Positions 16,262 to 26,181 of a stretch of 48,560 nt of DNA are shown here, piece after piece. Location: positions 1 to 48,560 of the forward strand of contig JAFTRX010000110.1 of assembly GCA_017462015.1 (NCBI GenBank). The letters run 5' to 3'. The notes under the pieces are model-generated. The model searched no databases. It worked only from the letters and a program-made list of their open reading frames with translations, and was not told the DNA's origin. Positions within the stretch are counted from its first letter, which is position 1. Each line of letters starts with the position of its first letter. Source of the DNA: Lentisphaeria bacterium. Lineage in GTDB: Bacteria; Verrucomicrobiota; Lentisphaeria; Victivallales; Victivallaceae. The translations under genes were made by a program, and so were the position numbers.

Positions 16262-16780
16262 ATGAGTTGTTGCAAAAAATTGTCGGAGGGCGCTGAAGCC
16301 AAGTTTGCTGAACTTGATGCTTTCATCGCTACCCTCGGCGTCGACCGCAATGATGAACGCCGTCGCGGAAGACTGATCCAGGTGTTGCACAAAGCCCAGC
16401 AGATCTTCGGTTATCTGCCCCGCGAAGTCCAGCAGCACGTTGCCTGCAAACTGTTCCTCACCGAAGCTCAGGTTTCCGGCGTGGTCAGTTTCTACAACTA
16501 TTTTACCACCGAGCCGAAAGGCAAATACTGCGTTGATGTCTGCATGGGAACCGCCTGCTACGTCAAAGGTTCCGAGAAGGTTCTTTCCGAACTGGAACGT
16601 GTCCTCGGCATCAAAGCTGATACCCATCCCACCGAAGATGGTCTCTTCTCCATCTCTGCGTTGCGCTGCGTCGGTGCCTGCGGTTTGGCTCCTGTTATGA
16701 TGGTCAACGGCAAGGTCTACGGTAAAGTCACCCCCGCCAAAGCGGTCGAAATCGTCAACGAATACAAGAAACAGGGATAA
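16262..16780 (+). CDS. hydC: [FeFe]-hydrogenase subunit HydC (NuoE-like, 2Fe-2S)
   Basis: This 172-aa thioredoxin-fold iron-sulfur subunit belongs to a trimeric, NAD- and ferredoxin-linked (electron-bifurcating type) hydrogenase. The four cysteines of the [2Fe-2S] cluster lie in DVCMGTACYVKG (about 92-101) and RCVGACGLAP (about 134-143). The N-terminal helical part contains the NuoE-like GYLPREVQQHVA block. GGGAG lies before ATG 16262. hydB starts 4 bases after the stop, so the genes are one operon. The subunit probably transfers electrons between HydB and HydA in the cytoplasm. No maturation genes hydE, hydF or hydG are in the window. Confidence 0.93.
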   Translation: MSCCKKLSEGAEAKFAELDAFIATLGVDRNDERRRGRLIQVLHKAQQIFGYLPREVQQHVACKLFLTEAQVSGVVSFYNYFTTEPKGKYCVDVCMGTACYVKGSEKVLSELERVLGIKADTHPTEDGLFSISALRCVGACGLAPVMMVNGKVYGKVTPAKAVEIVNEYKKQG

Positions 16781-16784
16781 GCAG

Positions 16785-18716
16785 ATGAACAAGATCGCAT
16801 CTAAAGATTGTCTTATTGCCGCTTACAATGAATGCAAGGGCAAACTCGTCTTGCGTGAAACTGCCGCTCACGACATCAAATCCGCCAAGAAGGAACTTCT
16901 TTGCTGCGGCGGTACCGGCTGCCACGCTTCCAACTCCAAAGAGTTGATGGAAAACCTCACCGCTGCGATCAAAAAGCACGGTCTTGAAAATGACGTCAAA
17001 GTCGTCCAGACCGGCTGCTTCGGTTTCTGCGCCCAGGGTCCTATCGTCAAAGTCATGCCGGACAACGTTTTCTACGTTCAGGTCACTCCGGAAGATGCCG
17101 ACGAGATCGTTGAAAAGCACATCGTCAACAAAGAATTGGTCGAACGTCTGCTCTTCGTCGAACCCCAGCTCAAATCCCGCGTCGCCGATTATGCCAAGAT
17201 GAGCTTCTACGCCAAGCAGCAGCGCATCTCCTTGCGTAACTGCGGTCTGCTCGATCCCGAAGATATTTCCGAATATATCGCCAACGAAGGTTATCAGGCT
17301 CTTGCCAAATGTCTTTTTGAGATGACTCCCGCCGAAGTCGTGCAGGAAGTTCTCAACTCCGGTCTGTGCGGACGCGGCGGTGCCGGCTTCCCCACCGGTA
17401 TGAAATGGAAGATCGCCGCCGGTGTTCAGGCTGATGAAAAATACATCATCTGTAACGCTGACGAGGGTGACCCCGGTGCCTTTATGGACCGCTCCATCAT
17501 GGAAGGTGACCCCAACAGCATCATCGAAGCTATGGCTATCGGTGCTTATGCTATCGGCGCCCAGAACGGTCTCGTGTACATCCGTGCCGAATATCCGCTC
17601 GCCGTCAACCGTCTCCAGATCGCTATTGACGAAGCCCGTGAACTCGGTCTCCTCGGCAAAAACATCATGGGAACCGACTTCTGCTTCGATATCGAAATCA
17701 AACTCGGTGCCGGTGCCTTTGTCTGCGGTGAAGAAACTGCGCTTATCCACTCTATGGAAGGTCAGCGCGGCGAACCGACCACCAAACCGCCGTTCCCTGC
17801 CAACATCGGCGGCGGCTACTGGGGCTGCTCCAGCAACGTGAACAACGTTGAAACCTATGCCACCATTCCCGAAATCATCCGCAAGGGCGCTGCCTGGTAC
17901 AGCAAGATCGGTAACTGGAAGGCCGAATTCGATGAAAAGGGCAACTTCGTCCGTACCATCAGCGGCAACGCCGGTACCAAGGTGTTTGCGCTTGCCGGTC
18001 AGATCAACAACGTCGGTCTGGTCGAAGTTCCCATGGGAACCACCCTCCGCGAAATCATCTACGAAATCGGCGGCGGTATCTCCGGCGGTCGTGAATTCAA
18101 AGCGGTGCAGACCGGTGGTCCTTCCGGCGGTTGTATCACTGCTGAAAACCTCGATACCCCCATCGACTACATGAACCTTTCCAAGATCGGTTCCATGATG
18201 GGTTCCGGCGGTATGATCGTTTTGTCCGACAAGGATTGTATGCCCGCAATGGCGAAGTTCTACCTCGACTTCACCAAGGATGAGTCCTGCGGTAAATGCA
18301 CCCCCTGCCGTATCGGTACCCGCCGTATGCTCGAAATGCTCGAAAAGATCTGCGACGGTAACGGCACCATGGAAATGCTTGACGATCTCGAAAACCTCGC
18401 CAAGACCATCACCGACACCGCCCTCTGCGGCCTCGGTCAGACTGCCCCGAACCCGATTTTGAGCACCTTGCGCTACTTCCGCGAAGAGTACATCGCTCAC
18501 GTCCGCGATAAACGCTGCCCCTCCGGTACCTGCCGCAAGCTCTTCCGCCTCAAGATCAACGACAGCTGTATCGGCTGTACCAAATGTAAGCGCAACTGCC
18601 CGGTCGATGCCATTACCGGTGAACTCAAGCAGCTGCACGTTATCGATCAGAGCAAGTGCATCAAGTGCGGTGCCTGTATCGAAGGATGCCCGAAAAAAGC
18701 TATCGTCATGGAGTAA
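16785..18716 (+). CDS. hydB: [FeFe]-hydrogenase subunit HydB (NuoF-like, FMN/NAD(H) binding)
   Basis: This 643-aa flavoprotein subunit oxidises NADH or reduces NAD+, and is the proposed bifurcation site in this complex. In order: an N-terminal thioredoxin-like [2Fe-2S] domain (CCGGTGC about 40, TGCFGFC about 81); the NuoF core with the NADH-binding GRGGAGFPTGMKW (about 194) and FMN-linked NADEGDPGAFMDR (about 223); a [4Fe-4S] site in SCGKCTPCRIG (about 501); and a C-terminal ferredoxin with two [4Fe-4S] motifs, CIGCTKCKRNCP (about 599) and CIKCGACIEGCP (about 625). This is the full HydB plan. The stop is 8 bases before the hydA start. Codon bias is strong, suggesting high expression. Confidence 0.95.
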   Translation: MNKIASKDCLIAAYNECKGKLVLRETAAHDIKSAKKELLCCGGTGCHASNSKELMENLTAAIKKHGLENDVKVVQTGCFGFCAQGPIVKVMPDNVFYVQVTPEDADEIVEKHIVNKELVERLLFVEPQLKSRVADYAKMSFYAKQQRISLRNCGLLDPEDISEYIANEGYQALAKCLFEMTPAEVVQEVLNSGLCGRGGAGFPTGMKWKIAAGVQADEKYIICNADEGDPGAFMDRSIMEGDPNSIIEAMAIGAYAIGAQNGLVYIRAEYPLAVNRLQIAIDEARELGLLGKNIMGTDFCFDIEIKLGAGAFVCGEETALIHSMEGQRGEPTTKPPFPANIGGGYWGCSSNVNNVETYATIPEIIRKGAAWYSKIGNWKAEFDEKGNFVRTISGNAGTKVFALAGQINNVGLVEVPMGTTLREIIYEIGGGISGGREFKAVQTGGPSGGCITAENLDTPIDYMNLSKIGSMMGSGGMIVLSDKDCMPAMAKFYLDFTKDESCGKCTPCRIGTRRMLEMLEKICDGNGTMEMLDDLENLAKTITDTALCGLGQTAPNPILSTLRYFREEYIAHVRDKRCPSGTCRKLFRLKINDSCIGCTKCKRNCPVDAITGELKQLHVIDQSKCIKCGACIEGCPKKAIVME

Positions 18717-18724
18717 GTGTCACG

Positions 18725-20467
18725 ATGAAAACTGTAAATCTCACTATCAACGGCAAAGCCGTAACTGTCCCCGCAAACTATACCATTCTGGATGCGGCCA
18801 AGCAGCTTAACATCAACATCCCGACCCTGTGCTACTGCGCACATCTGGGCAGCGATGAGATCAACAAGCCCGCCAGCTGCCGTGTCTGCGTTGTCGAAGT
18901 TGAAAAACGCCGCAACCTGGCTCCCGCCTGTGCCACTCCGGTCATGGAAGGTATGGTCGTTCACACCAACAGCCAGCGCGCTCTCAAAGCGCGCCGTACC
19001 GTGGTCGAACTTATGCTCAGCGACCACCCGCAGGAATGTTTGACCTGCCCGAAAAACCAGTACTGCGAACTGCAGAAGCTGGCGGTCGAGTTCGGCATCC
19101 GCGAAATCGAGTACAAAGGCGAGATCAACAAGTTCCCGGTCGACTGCTCCAGCAACGCCATCATGCGTGACCTTTCCAAGTGCGTCATGTGCCGCCGCTG
19201 CGAAGCTGTCTGCTCCAAAGTGCAGACCGTCGGCACCCTGACCGGTTACGGCCGCGGCTTCAAAGCCAAAGTCGGTACTGCCAGCATGATCCCGCTTGCC
19301 GATACCAGCTGTACCTTCTGCGGACAGTGCGTCAACGTCTGCCCGGTCGGTGCCATCACCGGTATCAGCTATGTGAAGAAAGTCTGGGCGGCGATCAACG
19401 ATCCCACCAAGACTGTCATTGTTCAGACTGCTCCGGCAGTCCGCGTTGCGGTCGGTCAGGAATTCGGTTTTGCTCCCGGCGTGCCTGTCACCGGTAAAAT
19501 GGTTGCCGGTCTCCGCGCTCTCGGTTTTGACAAGGTCTTCGATACCAACTTCTCCGCTGACCTCACCATCATGGAAGAAGGTAACGAAATCGTTGAACGT
19601 ATCAAATCCGGTAAGAATCTGCCGATCCTGACCAGCTGCTGCCCCGGCTGGATCAACTTCATCGAGCACAACTATCCCGATCTGCTCCACATCCCCAGCT
19701 CCTGCAAATCCCCGCAGCAGATGTTCGGTGCGATCGCCAAGAGCTTCTATGCTGAAAAGATCGGTGTCAAGCCGGAAGACCTCATCGTTGTCTCCGTCAT
19801 GCCCTGTCAGGCGAAGAAGTACGAAGCCGCCCGTCCGGAATTTGCTCCCAACGGCGTCCGCGATGTCGACTACGTCGTCACCACCCGCGAACTCTGCCGC
19901 ATGTTCAAGGAAGCCGGTGTCAACCTCGCCAACATGGATGATGAAGAATACGACAGCCCGCTCGGCGCTTCTGCCGGTGCCGCTGACATCTTCGGTGTTA
20001 CCGGTGGTGTGCTTGAAGCCGCCTGCCGTTCTGTCTACTTCATGCTCAACGGCAAGGAACTCGAAGGCGAAGCCATCAACTTCCACGAAGTCCGCGGTCT
20101 TGCCGGAATCAAGGAAGCTCAGGTCGCCATCGCTCCGGGCAAAACCATCAATGTCGCTGTCTGCTCCGGTTTGGGTAACGCCCGCAAGGTTCTGGACATG
20201 GTCCGTCAGGATCCCAACCGCTTCCAGGCTATCGAAATCATGGCTTGCCCCGGCGGTTGTATCAACGGCGGTGGACAGCCCTTCCTCCACGGCGATGCCG
20301 GATTGCTTGAAAAGCGCATGAAAGGTCTGTACAGCGAAGATGAACGCAAGGTCATCCGCTGCTCCCACAACAACCCGGATATCCAGGCGCTCTACAAAGA
20401 GTATCTCGGTACCCCGGGCAGTGAAAAGGCTCACCACCTGCTTCACACCAAATATCACTCCAAATAA
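18725..20467 (+). CDS. hydA: [FeFe]-hydrogenase catalytic subunit HydA
   Basis: This 580-aa subunit carries the H-cluster that makes or oxidises H2. N-terminal clusters: plant-type [2Fe-2S] (Cys pattern from about residue 36), His-ligated [4Fe-4S] in HPQECLTCPKNQYC (about 101) and two [4Fe-4S] motifs (CVMCRRCEAVC about 154, CTFCGQCVNVCP about 197). H-cluster motifs: TSCCPGW (about 304), MPCQAKKYE (about 359) and MACPGGCINGGGQP (about 506). A small-subunit-like tail (YLGTPGSEKAHHLLHT) closes the protein. This corresponds to the trimeric group A3 type. ATG 18725, with GGAG upstream, is chosen over an in-frame start inside hydB. The operon terminator follows at 20498-20540. Confidence 0.96.
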   Translation: MKTVNLTINGKAVTVPANYTILDAAKQLNINIPTLCYCAHLGSDEINKPASCRVCVVEVEKRRNLAPACATPVMEGMVVHTNSQRALKARRTVVELMLSDHPQECLTCPKNQYCELQKLAVEFGIREIEYKGEINKFPVDCSSNAIMRDLSKCVMCRRCEAVCSKVQTVGTLTGYGRGFKAKVGTASMIPLADTSCTFCGQCVNVCPVGAITGISYVKKVWAAINDPTKTVIVQTAPAVRVAVGQEFGFAPGVPVTGKMVAGLRALGFDKVFDTNFSADLTIMEEGNEIVERIKSGKNLPILTSCCPGWINFIEHNYPDLLHIPSSCKSPQQMFGAIAKSFYAEKIGVKPEDLIVVSVMPCQAKKYEAARPEFAPNGVRDVDYVVTTRELCRMFKEAGVNLANMDDEEYDSPLGASAGAADIFGVTGGVLEAACRSVYFMLNGKELEGEAINFHEVRGLAGIKEAQVAIAPGKTINVAVCSGLGNARKVLDMVRQDPNRFQAIEIMACPGGCINGGGQPFLHGDAGLLEKRMKGLYSEDERKVIRCSHNNPDIQALYKEYLGTPGSEKAHHLLHTKYHSK

Positions 20468-20497
20468 TGCTGTTTCAGCAATGATTTGAGTATGCTT

Positions 20498-20540
20498 CCG
20501 GTGAAGTCCCGTTATGGGACTTCGCCGGTTGTTTTTTCTC
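20498..20540 (+). terminator. Strong rho-independent terminator of hydCBA
   Basis: 13-bp stem CCGGTGAAGTCCC/GGGACTTCGCCGG (one G-U pair) around GTTAT, followed by TTGTTTTTT. It ends two bases before the aat start codon, so aat needs its own promoter or limited read-through. Confidence 0.93.
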
Positions 20541-20542
20541 TT

Positions 20543-21220
20543 ATGAGCAATGACATTTTTCCACCGGCGGATGCGTTGGGCGACGCAGAGTTTCTCTGTT
20601 CACGTTCCATGAACGCGGAGATGATAAAAGCCGCGTACTGGCAGGGATATTTCCCGTGGCCGGACAATAGCATTGATTTCATTCCATGGGCGCATCCGGC
20701 AGAACGCGGAATAATTCCGCTTACTGAATTTCATTTGCCGCACATGGTGGCGCGCATGGTCAGGCAGAAGAAGTTTGAATTGCGCATAGACAGTGCTTTT
20801 GAACAGGTGATAAGAGCGTGTTCCCAACGGCCGAATGGCGAAGAGAGCTGGATAACCGTTGATATGATTGCCAACTATTGTCAGCTGCACCGGGAGGGAT
20901 GGGCGCACTCTTTTGAAGCGTGGAACCGGGAAAGCGGCGAACTTGCCGGGGGCTTGTATGGAATTTCCATCGGCAAAATCTTTGCCGGTGAATCAATGTT
21001 CTTCCGCGAAAGCGGAGCATCCAAGTTCGCATTAGCTTTTCTCGGAGCTGTGTTGACTGCGTGTGACGTTGATATCCTTGATACCCAGATGGTGACGCCG
21101 ACCACGGAATTGTTCGGAGCGCGTTACATCCCGCGTGAAGAATATGCCGCCATTTTGCGTGAACTGCGGGGCGAACCTTTGTCAACAGCTCAGCTCCGTG
21201 CGGCGGCAATCGAACAGTAG
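20543..21220 (+). CDS. aat: Leucyl/phenylalanyl-tRNA--protein transferase
   Basis: This 225-aa N-end rule enzyme transfers Leu or Phe from tRNA to N-terminal Arg or Lys, marking proteins for ClpS/ClpAP. Family blocks are visible: AYWQGYFPW (about 33), the ESWITVDM segment (about 96), GLYGISIGKIFAGESMFF (about 135) and LDTQMVTPTTELFGA (about 175). Length is normal. An upstream TTG (20486) and ATG (20492) in the same frame fall inside or just before the hydA terminator, so ATG 20543 is taken. It has no clear Shine-Dalgarno sequence and would be on a very short leader, which is odd. It ends 8 bp from the convergent pseudopilin gene. Confidence 0.92.
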   Translation: MSNDIFPPADALGDAEFLCSRSMNAEMIKAAYWQGYFPWPDNSIDFIPWAHPAERGIIPLTEFHLPHMVARMVRQKKFELRIDSAFEQVIRACSQRPNGEESWITVDMIANYCQLHREGWAHSFEAWNRESGELAGGLYGISIGKIFAGESMFFRESGASKFALAFLGAVLTACDVDILDTQMVTPTTELFGARYIPREEYAAILRELRGEPLSTAQLRAAAIEQ

Positions 21221-21228
21221 TTGTTTAA

Positions 21229-22071
21229 TCACTTCCAACCGGACCAGTGTACCGCTGTCCGGGAAGTTCCGCCGAGTTCCGGATAAGGATTGGCAACATT
21301 GTTCACTTTTTTGGGTGCAACATGCCAGTCGGCATACAGAATATTGATGTGTTTGTTGTGGCGGGAGTGCGGGGAACCCGGATCGCCGGTCGTACCGTTG
21401 AGGTAGTCTGATTTGTATGAAATCGTCATATAGCCGTGACTGCCGCCGGAACCTGCGCTGATCCAGCTGTCCATCAACGCGTACATAAGAGTCGGGAAAC
21501 GCACTTTGGAGGATTTCAGTGCGCTTTCACTCAATTTTGCTTTGGTGTCCACATTTTCCACATATCTGCCGCTGCCGAGGTGACTGTAAGAGTAACCGTA
21601 TCCGGTGTAAGTGACGTTGCCGTTTTTGTCAACATAATTCTGCTGTTTGTCTGCCGCCGCCGGATGCAGTGTCGGACAGGTGAAAAGATTCAGCGGCAAT
21701 ATTCCGTGGTCATAGAAGTACCCTGTCCAGTAGTGGGTACTGGTCGGACGGCGTTTGGATGGACCGACATTCATGTAGGGAATGAAGTATTCCGTGTTGT
21801 CAACATAACTCTGAAAAGCCTGCCCCAGCTGGCGCATATTACTGGTACAGCTTGCGGAACGCCCACGCTCCCGGGCGCTCTGCAGCGCCGGAAGCAAAAT
21901 CGCCGCCAATATCGCGATTATAGCAATCACAACCAGCAATTCTATTAAAGTAAAAGGCTTTATGGAAAAGGGGAAAAACTTCTTTTTACGGGAAAGTGAG
22001 GAGTTTTGTTGCTCCAGTTTGCCGCAACTGAATGACGATTCAACAGGGGAAAAGTGACGTTGATATTTCAT
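21229..22071 (-). CDS. Type II pseudopilin-like secreted protein with prepilin N-terminus
   Basis: This 280-aa protein has a prepilin cleavage/methylation signal: a basic leader of about 39 residues, then [20 protein letters not shown], the hydrophobic helix of type IV pilins and type II pseudopilins. The processed protein would begin with Phe. The C-terminus holds [16 protein letters not shown], a variant of the H-X9-DG signature of the large pseudopilin families of Planctomycetes and Lentisphaerae (DUF1559-like). Function of these expanded families is unknown. The start is one base after the stop of the upstream glycosidase-like gene, with GGAG about 10 bases before the ATG, so the two form one operon. 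No pilin peptidase is nearby. Confidence 0.85.
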   Translation of the reverse strand: MKYQRHFSPVESSFSCGKLEQQNSSLSRKKKFFPFSIKPFTLIELLVVIAIIAILAAILLPALQSARERGRSASCTSNMRQLGQAFQSYVDNTEYFIPYMNVGPSKRRPTSTHYWTGYFYDHGILPLNLFTCPTLHPAAADKQQNYVDKNGNVTYTGYGYSYSHLGSGRYVENVDTKAKLSESALKSSKVRFPTLMYALMDSWISAGSGGSHGYMTISYKSDYLNGTTGDPGSPHSRHNKHINILYADWHVAPKKVNNVANPYPELGGTSRTAVHWSGWK

Positions 22072-22072
22072 T

Positions 22073-24955
22073 TTAAAGTACTCCGATGGAAAGCTCTTTT
22101 ATTTTACCTTTGAAATAATTTTTTCTGGATTCCCCCGCGCCGAGAACTCCCGCTTTGGGGCGCATGTGATAACCGGAAACTTTGACCGGTTTTCCGGAAA
22201 CACCATTGAGTTTGACTGCGAAATTCTGCTGGTCAAAGCTGACTTCAACATCGTTCCACTTGCCGGGGACAAGTTTGGTTTTGGCATCGGCAAATACGAT
22301 GCTGTTTCCCGCAGTATAGGAGTGTTTGCCGATAATAAACATTCTTGCACGAAGTTTGCCGTTGACCACTGACAGCATAAGACCGTGACTGCCGGAACCG
22401 AAAATGTATTGTTCCTCTTTGAAGTGTTTGTCAACAAAAATTTTCATGGTGATCTTGTGTCCGGCATGCATGGGCACAATTTGCATCGGAAGTGAAACGT
22501 GAGATAATTTATCAAAAGTCAAGCTCCAGCTGCCGTCGGTTTCCCGGTGCCGCAAGGGGAGTGCCGGAAAAGCTCCTTTGATATCAGCCATGGAGTTAAA
22601 TGGCAGTGAACCGTAGCGAGAACCGCCGATACCGATATTGGAGGCAAGCGGGGTGCAGGCGTTCATTATGCCGAAAAATTTTCTTCCGGCGGGATTGGCA
22701 ATAACCGTTCCCCGGGCGGGGGAGAAGTCAAAACTCATGGGGGTGAGCAGATTTTCGTCAACGGTGATTTTGACCGCTTTTTTGGCAACTTTGTCATAAA
22801 CGTTGAAAGTTTTCTCCTTGCCGGAAGGCGTGTAAAGTGATTTTTCGCCGCCGCGCCAGGTGTTGCCGCGCAGGTCGATTACCCGGAGCGAAAACACGCT
22901 TTTCTTCGTGTCTCCGGGGATGACAAAGCAATCAAACTCCACTTCGCGTTTGTTGATGTGTTCCGGAATAGTGATCTGGCTGTTGTAGCGGGAAACGACC
23001 ATCGTCAGGTTGCGGTGATGAGAGTTGAAGCCGATAAGGTGCTTGTCCATAATCTTTTTTACCGGGATATTTTCGTTGAAAATTCCGGGGATGGTGACGT
23101 TGATAATCGCATCGTTGACTTCAGTTTTCGGCAGACGGAACAAAAATACTTTGGCAAACTGGGCGTTCCATTTTTTATCTTTGAACCTCTGCGGCAGTTT
23201 TTTGCCGTTGCCCATAACTGCATTGGGGGAATTTTTGATGTCGGCGGTCATATTGAAGTTGAAGCGGGAGATGCCGTGGACTTCCAGTTTTATCACGGCA
23301 TGAGTATCATTTTCGCGCAGGGCAGGGGAGTTATCTGCCATCCATACGGTATCGCTGCCATCGAGGATCTCCGCTTGTGCCAGGGGAACCGGACTGGAAA
23401 TTCTTCCTTTCAAGCGGAGCAGACCGTTTTCGTAAGGGGTAATGGTGTAACTGGCTTTTACTCCGGAAAGCTGTTCGCGCAAAGGATGTTTTGCCCACTG
23501 CCAATCCTGATTCCAGTCCGCACGCAGCTCTTGCGCCCAGAAGGTGTCCGGAGAAACATATTTCCCGCCATCCCAGCTGATTTCAAGCCGGGGTTTGACC
23601 AGTTGATATGCGAGCAGTTCGGCAACCTGAACGGTAAAAGTCACCGCATCGCACTTGGCGGAGTTCAGAGTTTTGGGAGCAAAGCGTTTGATGATATTGC
23701 CTTTGGTATCGGCAAGCGCGAGCGTGATCTTATAATCGCGTTGCGGAGTCTGGTCAGGAATGTTGGTCACCTGAAATTCTGCAGTTTCACCGGCAAGCAT
23801 GCGGCGGCGGTAGGCAAGTATCATGTTGGGGATGGAAAGATCATCGCCGGGGAATGCGGTAAATTTTTCGCCGCGCATTTTTTCGGAAAAGTGCCGCATG
23901 ATCCGCAGAGAACTCCAGCCGGTGTTGACCATCGGGCGGTAACAGGTGTTTTCGTTGACCTCATCCCATTCGGGCAGCAGACAGATATCGGGACGGAGAG
24001 CCATGACGAACTCCAGCTCTTTTCTCAAAGTGGCAGTACCTTCGGAATCGCGGGTGTAGTTCCAGCGGTATTGATTTTCGTGTCCCTGAATCAAGCCGTA
24101 GGAGAGGAATTTGTCTTTAAACTCAGCTTCTGAGAAGATTTTATGCAATATCGGGAGCATCACCTTGAACCCGAAAGAGTTGTCAGTTCTTCCGTTGCTT
24201 AGAAAATGTTCTCCGTGAACGTGGATGCCGTCAGCGATACGCAGATGGGTTCTCAATTCTTCAGCCATTTTTTCGATGGCAGCGGCATCCAGCGGAACTT
24301 TTTTGCTGAATTTATGCTTGTTGTAAAAGTTGACATAGGGTACAAGAGTGAATTTGTTTCCGTACTTTGCCGTGAGGTTTTTGCGCAGATCCTTGACGTA
24401 ACTTGTGTCATAGACCATTGGATAAATCGAAATAACCGGTTTTCCTTTAAGGCGGTAAACGTTGGGATATTTCAGCATCATACCGGCGATATGGAGATAA
24501 TCCTGACTTCTCCGGAAGCGGGTCGTGGTGAATTCGCCGTGAAGCCGGATGCCGTTATCTTTGCCGGTTTTAAAGAAGGAGCTTCGTCCGGAGGTCTCCA
24601 GCAAGGATGCCATGCCGGAAAGTTTTCCCAGCTCCAAAGCCTGTTTTATCGCCTTGGCTTCGGCATCGTTGACCAGAACATTTTTCCTGTCGAAACGGGC
24701 AAGTCCGGTGTTCTGGTACAGCGGGCGGTCGTACCAGCGGTGGATGTAATCATTTTTGCTCAAAGTGTATTTCAACTGGGCGCGGGGGACGAATTGGGTT
24801 ATGTTGCTTTTCAGTCGGCAATTGGAAGCGGCGCGGGAATATTCCGCAAGTTTGGCTTCTGCATCCGGGGTGAGTCGCCAGCCGGTGAAGCTTTTTTCTG
24901 CGTACACACAAAGCGAAAGCACCGATAAAACAAGAGTGAACAGACGGATTCTCAT
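22073..24955 (-). CDS. Secreted GH71/GH99-like glycosidase with C-terminal LamG-like domain
   Basis: This 960-aa protein has a Sec signal peptide (cleavage after about residue 19, VYA-EKS). The first 400 residues resemble TIM-barrel proteins of the GH71/GH99/WbsX type: [11 protein letters not shown] (about 173) and [11 protein letters not shown] (about 326), where the Glu residues are candidate acids. Then come beta-sandwich segments, and a C-terminal concanavalin-like LamG domain (about 790-960) with [16 protein letters not shown] and [12 protein letters not shown]. It probably acts on a host or dietary glycan outside the inner membrane. The family assignment rests on remembered motifs and is moderate. 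It has a consensus promoter (24994-25022), is co-transcribed with a pseudopilin and is divergent from an AraC regulator. Confidence 0.65.
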   Translation of the reverse strand: MRIRLFTLVLSVLSLCVYAEKSFTGWRLTPDAEAKLAEYSRAASNCRLKSNITQFVPRAQLKYTLSKNDYIHRWYDRPLYQNTGLARFDRKNVLVNDAEAKAIKQALELGKLSGMASLLETSGRSSFFKTGKDNGIRLHGEFTTTRFRRSQDYLHIAGMMLKYPNVYRLKGKPVISIYPMVYDTSYVKDLRKNLTAKYGNKFTLVPYVNFYNKHKFSKKVPLDAAAIEKMAEELRTHLRIADGIHVHGEHFLSNGRTDNSFGFKVMLPILHKIFSEAEFKDKFLSYGLIQGHENQYRWNYTRDSEGTATLRKELEFVMALRPDICLLPEWDEVNENTCYRPMVNTGWSSLRIMRHFSEKMRGEKFTAFPGDDLSIPNMILAYRRRMLAGETAEFQVTNIPDQTPQRDYKITLALADTKGNIIKRFAPKTLNSAKCDAVTFTVQVAELLAYQLVKPRLEISWDGGKYVSPDTFWAQELRADWNQDWQWAKHPLREQLSGVKASYTITPYENGLLRLKGRISSPVPLAQAEILDGSDTVWMADNSPALRENDTHAVIKLEVHGISRFNFNMTADIKNSPNAVMGNGKKLPQRFKDKKWNAQFAKVFLFRLPKTEVNDAIINVTIPGIFNENIPVKKIMDKHLIGFNSHHRNLTMVVSRYNSQITIPEHINKREVEFDCFVIPGDTKKSVFSLRVIDLRGNTWRGGEKSLYTPSGKEKTFNVYDKVAKKAVKITVDENLLTPMSFDFSPARGTVIANPAGRKFFGIMNACTPLASNIGIGGSRYGSLPFNSMADIKGAFPALPLRHRETDGSWSLTFDKLSHVSLPMQIVPMHAGHKITMKIFVDKHFKEEQYIFGSGSHGLMLSVVNGKLRARMFIIGKHSYTAGNSIVFADAKTKLVPGKWNDVEVSFDQQNFAVKLNGVSGKPVKVSGYHMRPKAGVLGAGESRKNYFKGKIKELSIGVL

Positions 24956-24993
24956 AGTAGTTCTCCATGTAGTTTAGTTATTGTCCGGAATAT

Positions 24994-25022
24994 ATTATAC
25001 TTCAAATCCGGATTTTTGCCAA
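24994..25022 (-). promoter_or_regulatory. Promoter of the glycosidase-pseudopilin operon
   Basis: Minus-strand -35 TTGGCA (25017-25022), 17-base spacer, -10 TATAAT (24994-24999), an almost perfect consensus. On the plus strand, AACAAAATGACA-like words are repeated (25025-25060) between this promoter and the divergent AraC gene; they may be regulator sites. Confidence 0.8.
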
Positions 25023-25126
25023 GTAACAAAATGACATAAAAAGCTAACAAAATGACAAAAGTTTTCCAACTTTGGCATTGCAATTTTTCCCTGACGGATA
25101 TACATTAAATGCGAGGGAGGAAAATA

Positions 25127-25996
25127 ATGCGTTCTTTAATTGATATTTGTTCTGCGCTGCCGTATACCAGCAATCCGGGAGGAACCGGCATATCTTCCGT
25201 TCCGCCGCTGATTCCGGAACAGTTGAAACTGTATTGCCATCACGGAAAGAGTTATGAGCTTTGGAACCGGAGTTTCAATCACGGATTTTTTATTATGGTA
25301 TTCATGCTCTCCGGCAGACGGACGGTGAATATTGATGACTGCTCATATACGCTTGAGCAAGGGGAGGTCATTATCATACCGCCCTATGCCAGACACTCTT
25401 TTGGAGATGAATACCGGGATTTTGAGTCGCTGATGGCATCGTTTGTCATTCACGGCGACAGCCGCCGTCTGCATTGCATTTGCGGGCGGAGCTGGAAACT
25501 GACCCGCCGGGAGGAGAAGACCATCCGGACGGCACTTGGATGTTTTTCCCGCTGGCTGGACGGAATTTCTGCGGCGGCGGAGGAGGCGGTTTGTCATTTT
25601 GCCGTTCTTCTCCGGCAGATACAGAGCATCGCGGTTCCGGAGTTGAATGAACGTAAGTTGTCCGACGCCGAACTGCCGCTGCTGACACGGATAACCGCGT
25701 ATCTTGCTGCCAACCGGAACCGGCACGTCACCCTTGCTGAACTCTCCCGGGAACTCCATGTCTCCGGCAGCAGTATCCGTCAGACCTTCCGTAAAAAGAT
25801 GAATGTTTCCATTGGACATTATCAGCTGGTGCAGCGTTTGCGGCACGGGATAAGGTTGCTGCAATCTACCAATATGAGGGTGGCGGAAATCGCGGAAAAA
25901 GTAGGGTTTTCGACCGCCAACGGTTTTATGCTTGCCATCAGGCGGGAGTGCAACGGCGCAACGCCTAAGCGATTCCGCAAAGAGGGGAAAAAGTAG
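25127..25996 (+). CDS. AraC/XylS-family transcriptional regulator
   Basis: This 289-aa regulator has an N-terminal cupin-like ligand domain (about 45-110, with YTLEQGEVIIIPPYARHSF) and a C-terminal AraC domain (about 190-285). The first helix-turn-helix is in HVTLAELSRELHVSGSSIRQ; the second is in RVAEIAEKVGFSTANGFMLA. Arg and Lys near the end fit DNA binding. The start at 25127 is chosen over 25109 because GGGAGG lies 6 bases upstream. It is divergent from the glycosidase-pseudopilin operon, whose expression it likely controls. The second helix-turn-helix lacks the usual YFSRxFKK core, so it is a divergent member. Confidence 0.85.
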   Translation: MRSLIDICSALPYTSNPGGTGISSVPPLIPEQLKLYCHHGKSYELWNRSFNHGFFIMVFMLSGRRTVNIDDCSYTLEQGEVIIIPPYARHSFGDEYRDFESLMASFVIHGDSRRLHCICGRSWKLTRREEKTIRTALGCFSRWLDGISAAAEEAVCHFAVLLRQIQSIAVPELNERKLSDAELPLLTRITAYLAANRNRHVTLAELSRELHVSGSSIRQTFRKKMNVSIGHYQLVQRLRHGIRLLQSTNMRVAEIAEKVGFSTANGFMLAIRRECNGATPKRFRKEGKK

Positions 25997-26046
25997 TCAA
26001 AAAGAGCTTTTTTCCGAATTTTTTGCCGTCAAAAGCCATTTTGAAT

Positions 26047-26074
26047 TTGCAATAATCTTTTTCTGTGCTATTTT
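26047..26074 (+). promoter_or_regulatory. Promoter of the dat-ddc operon
   Basis: TTGCAA (26047-26052), 16-base spacer, TATTTT (26069-26074). Confidence 0.6.
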
Positions 26075-26181
26075 AAGCCCGAAACACAGCCGCTTTCTTT
26101 TTCGGGATGGCGGCGCTTGACTTTAAACAATAAAAACGGAAGCGAGGTTCAATTCCGACAACAAATGAAGGGCCCACGGTA

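Noticed and set aside
16755..20458. Long open frames antisense to hydB, hydA, aspS and the ABC exporter (several of 450-650 codons)
   Set aside because: They mirror strongly codon-biased genes on the other strand, have no ribosome sites or recognisable domains, and run through known catalytic genes.
20486..20542. Upstream TTG/ATG starts for aat
   Set aside because: They fall in or just before the hydA terminator stem; the extra residues are terminator-derived.
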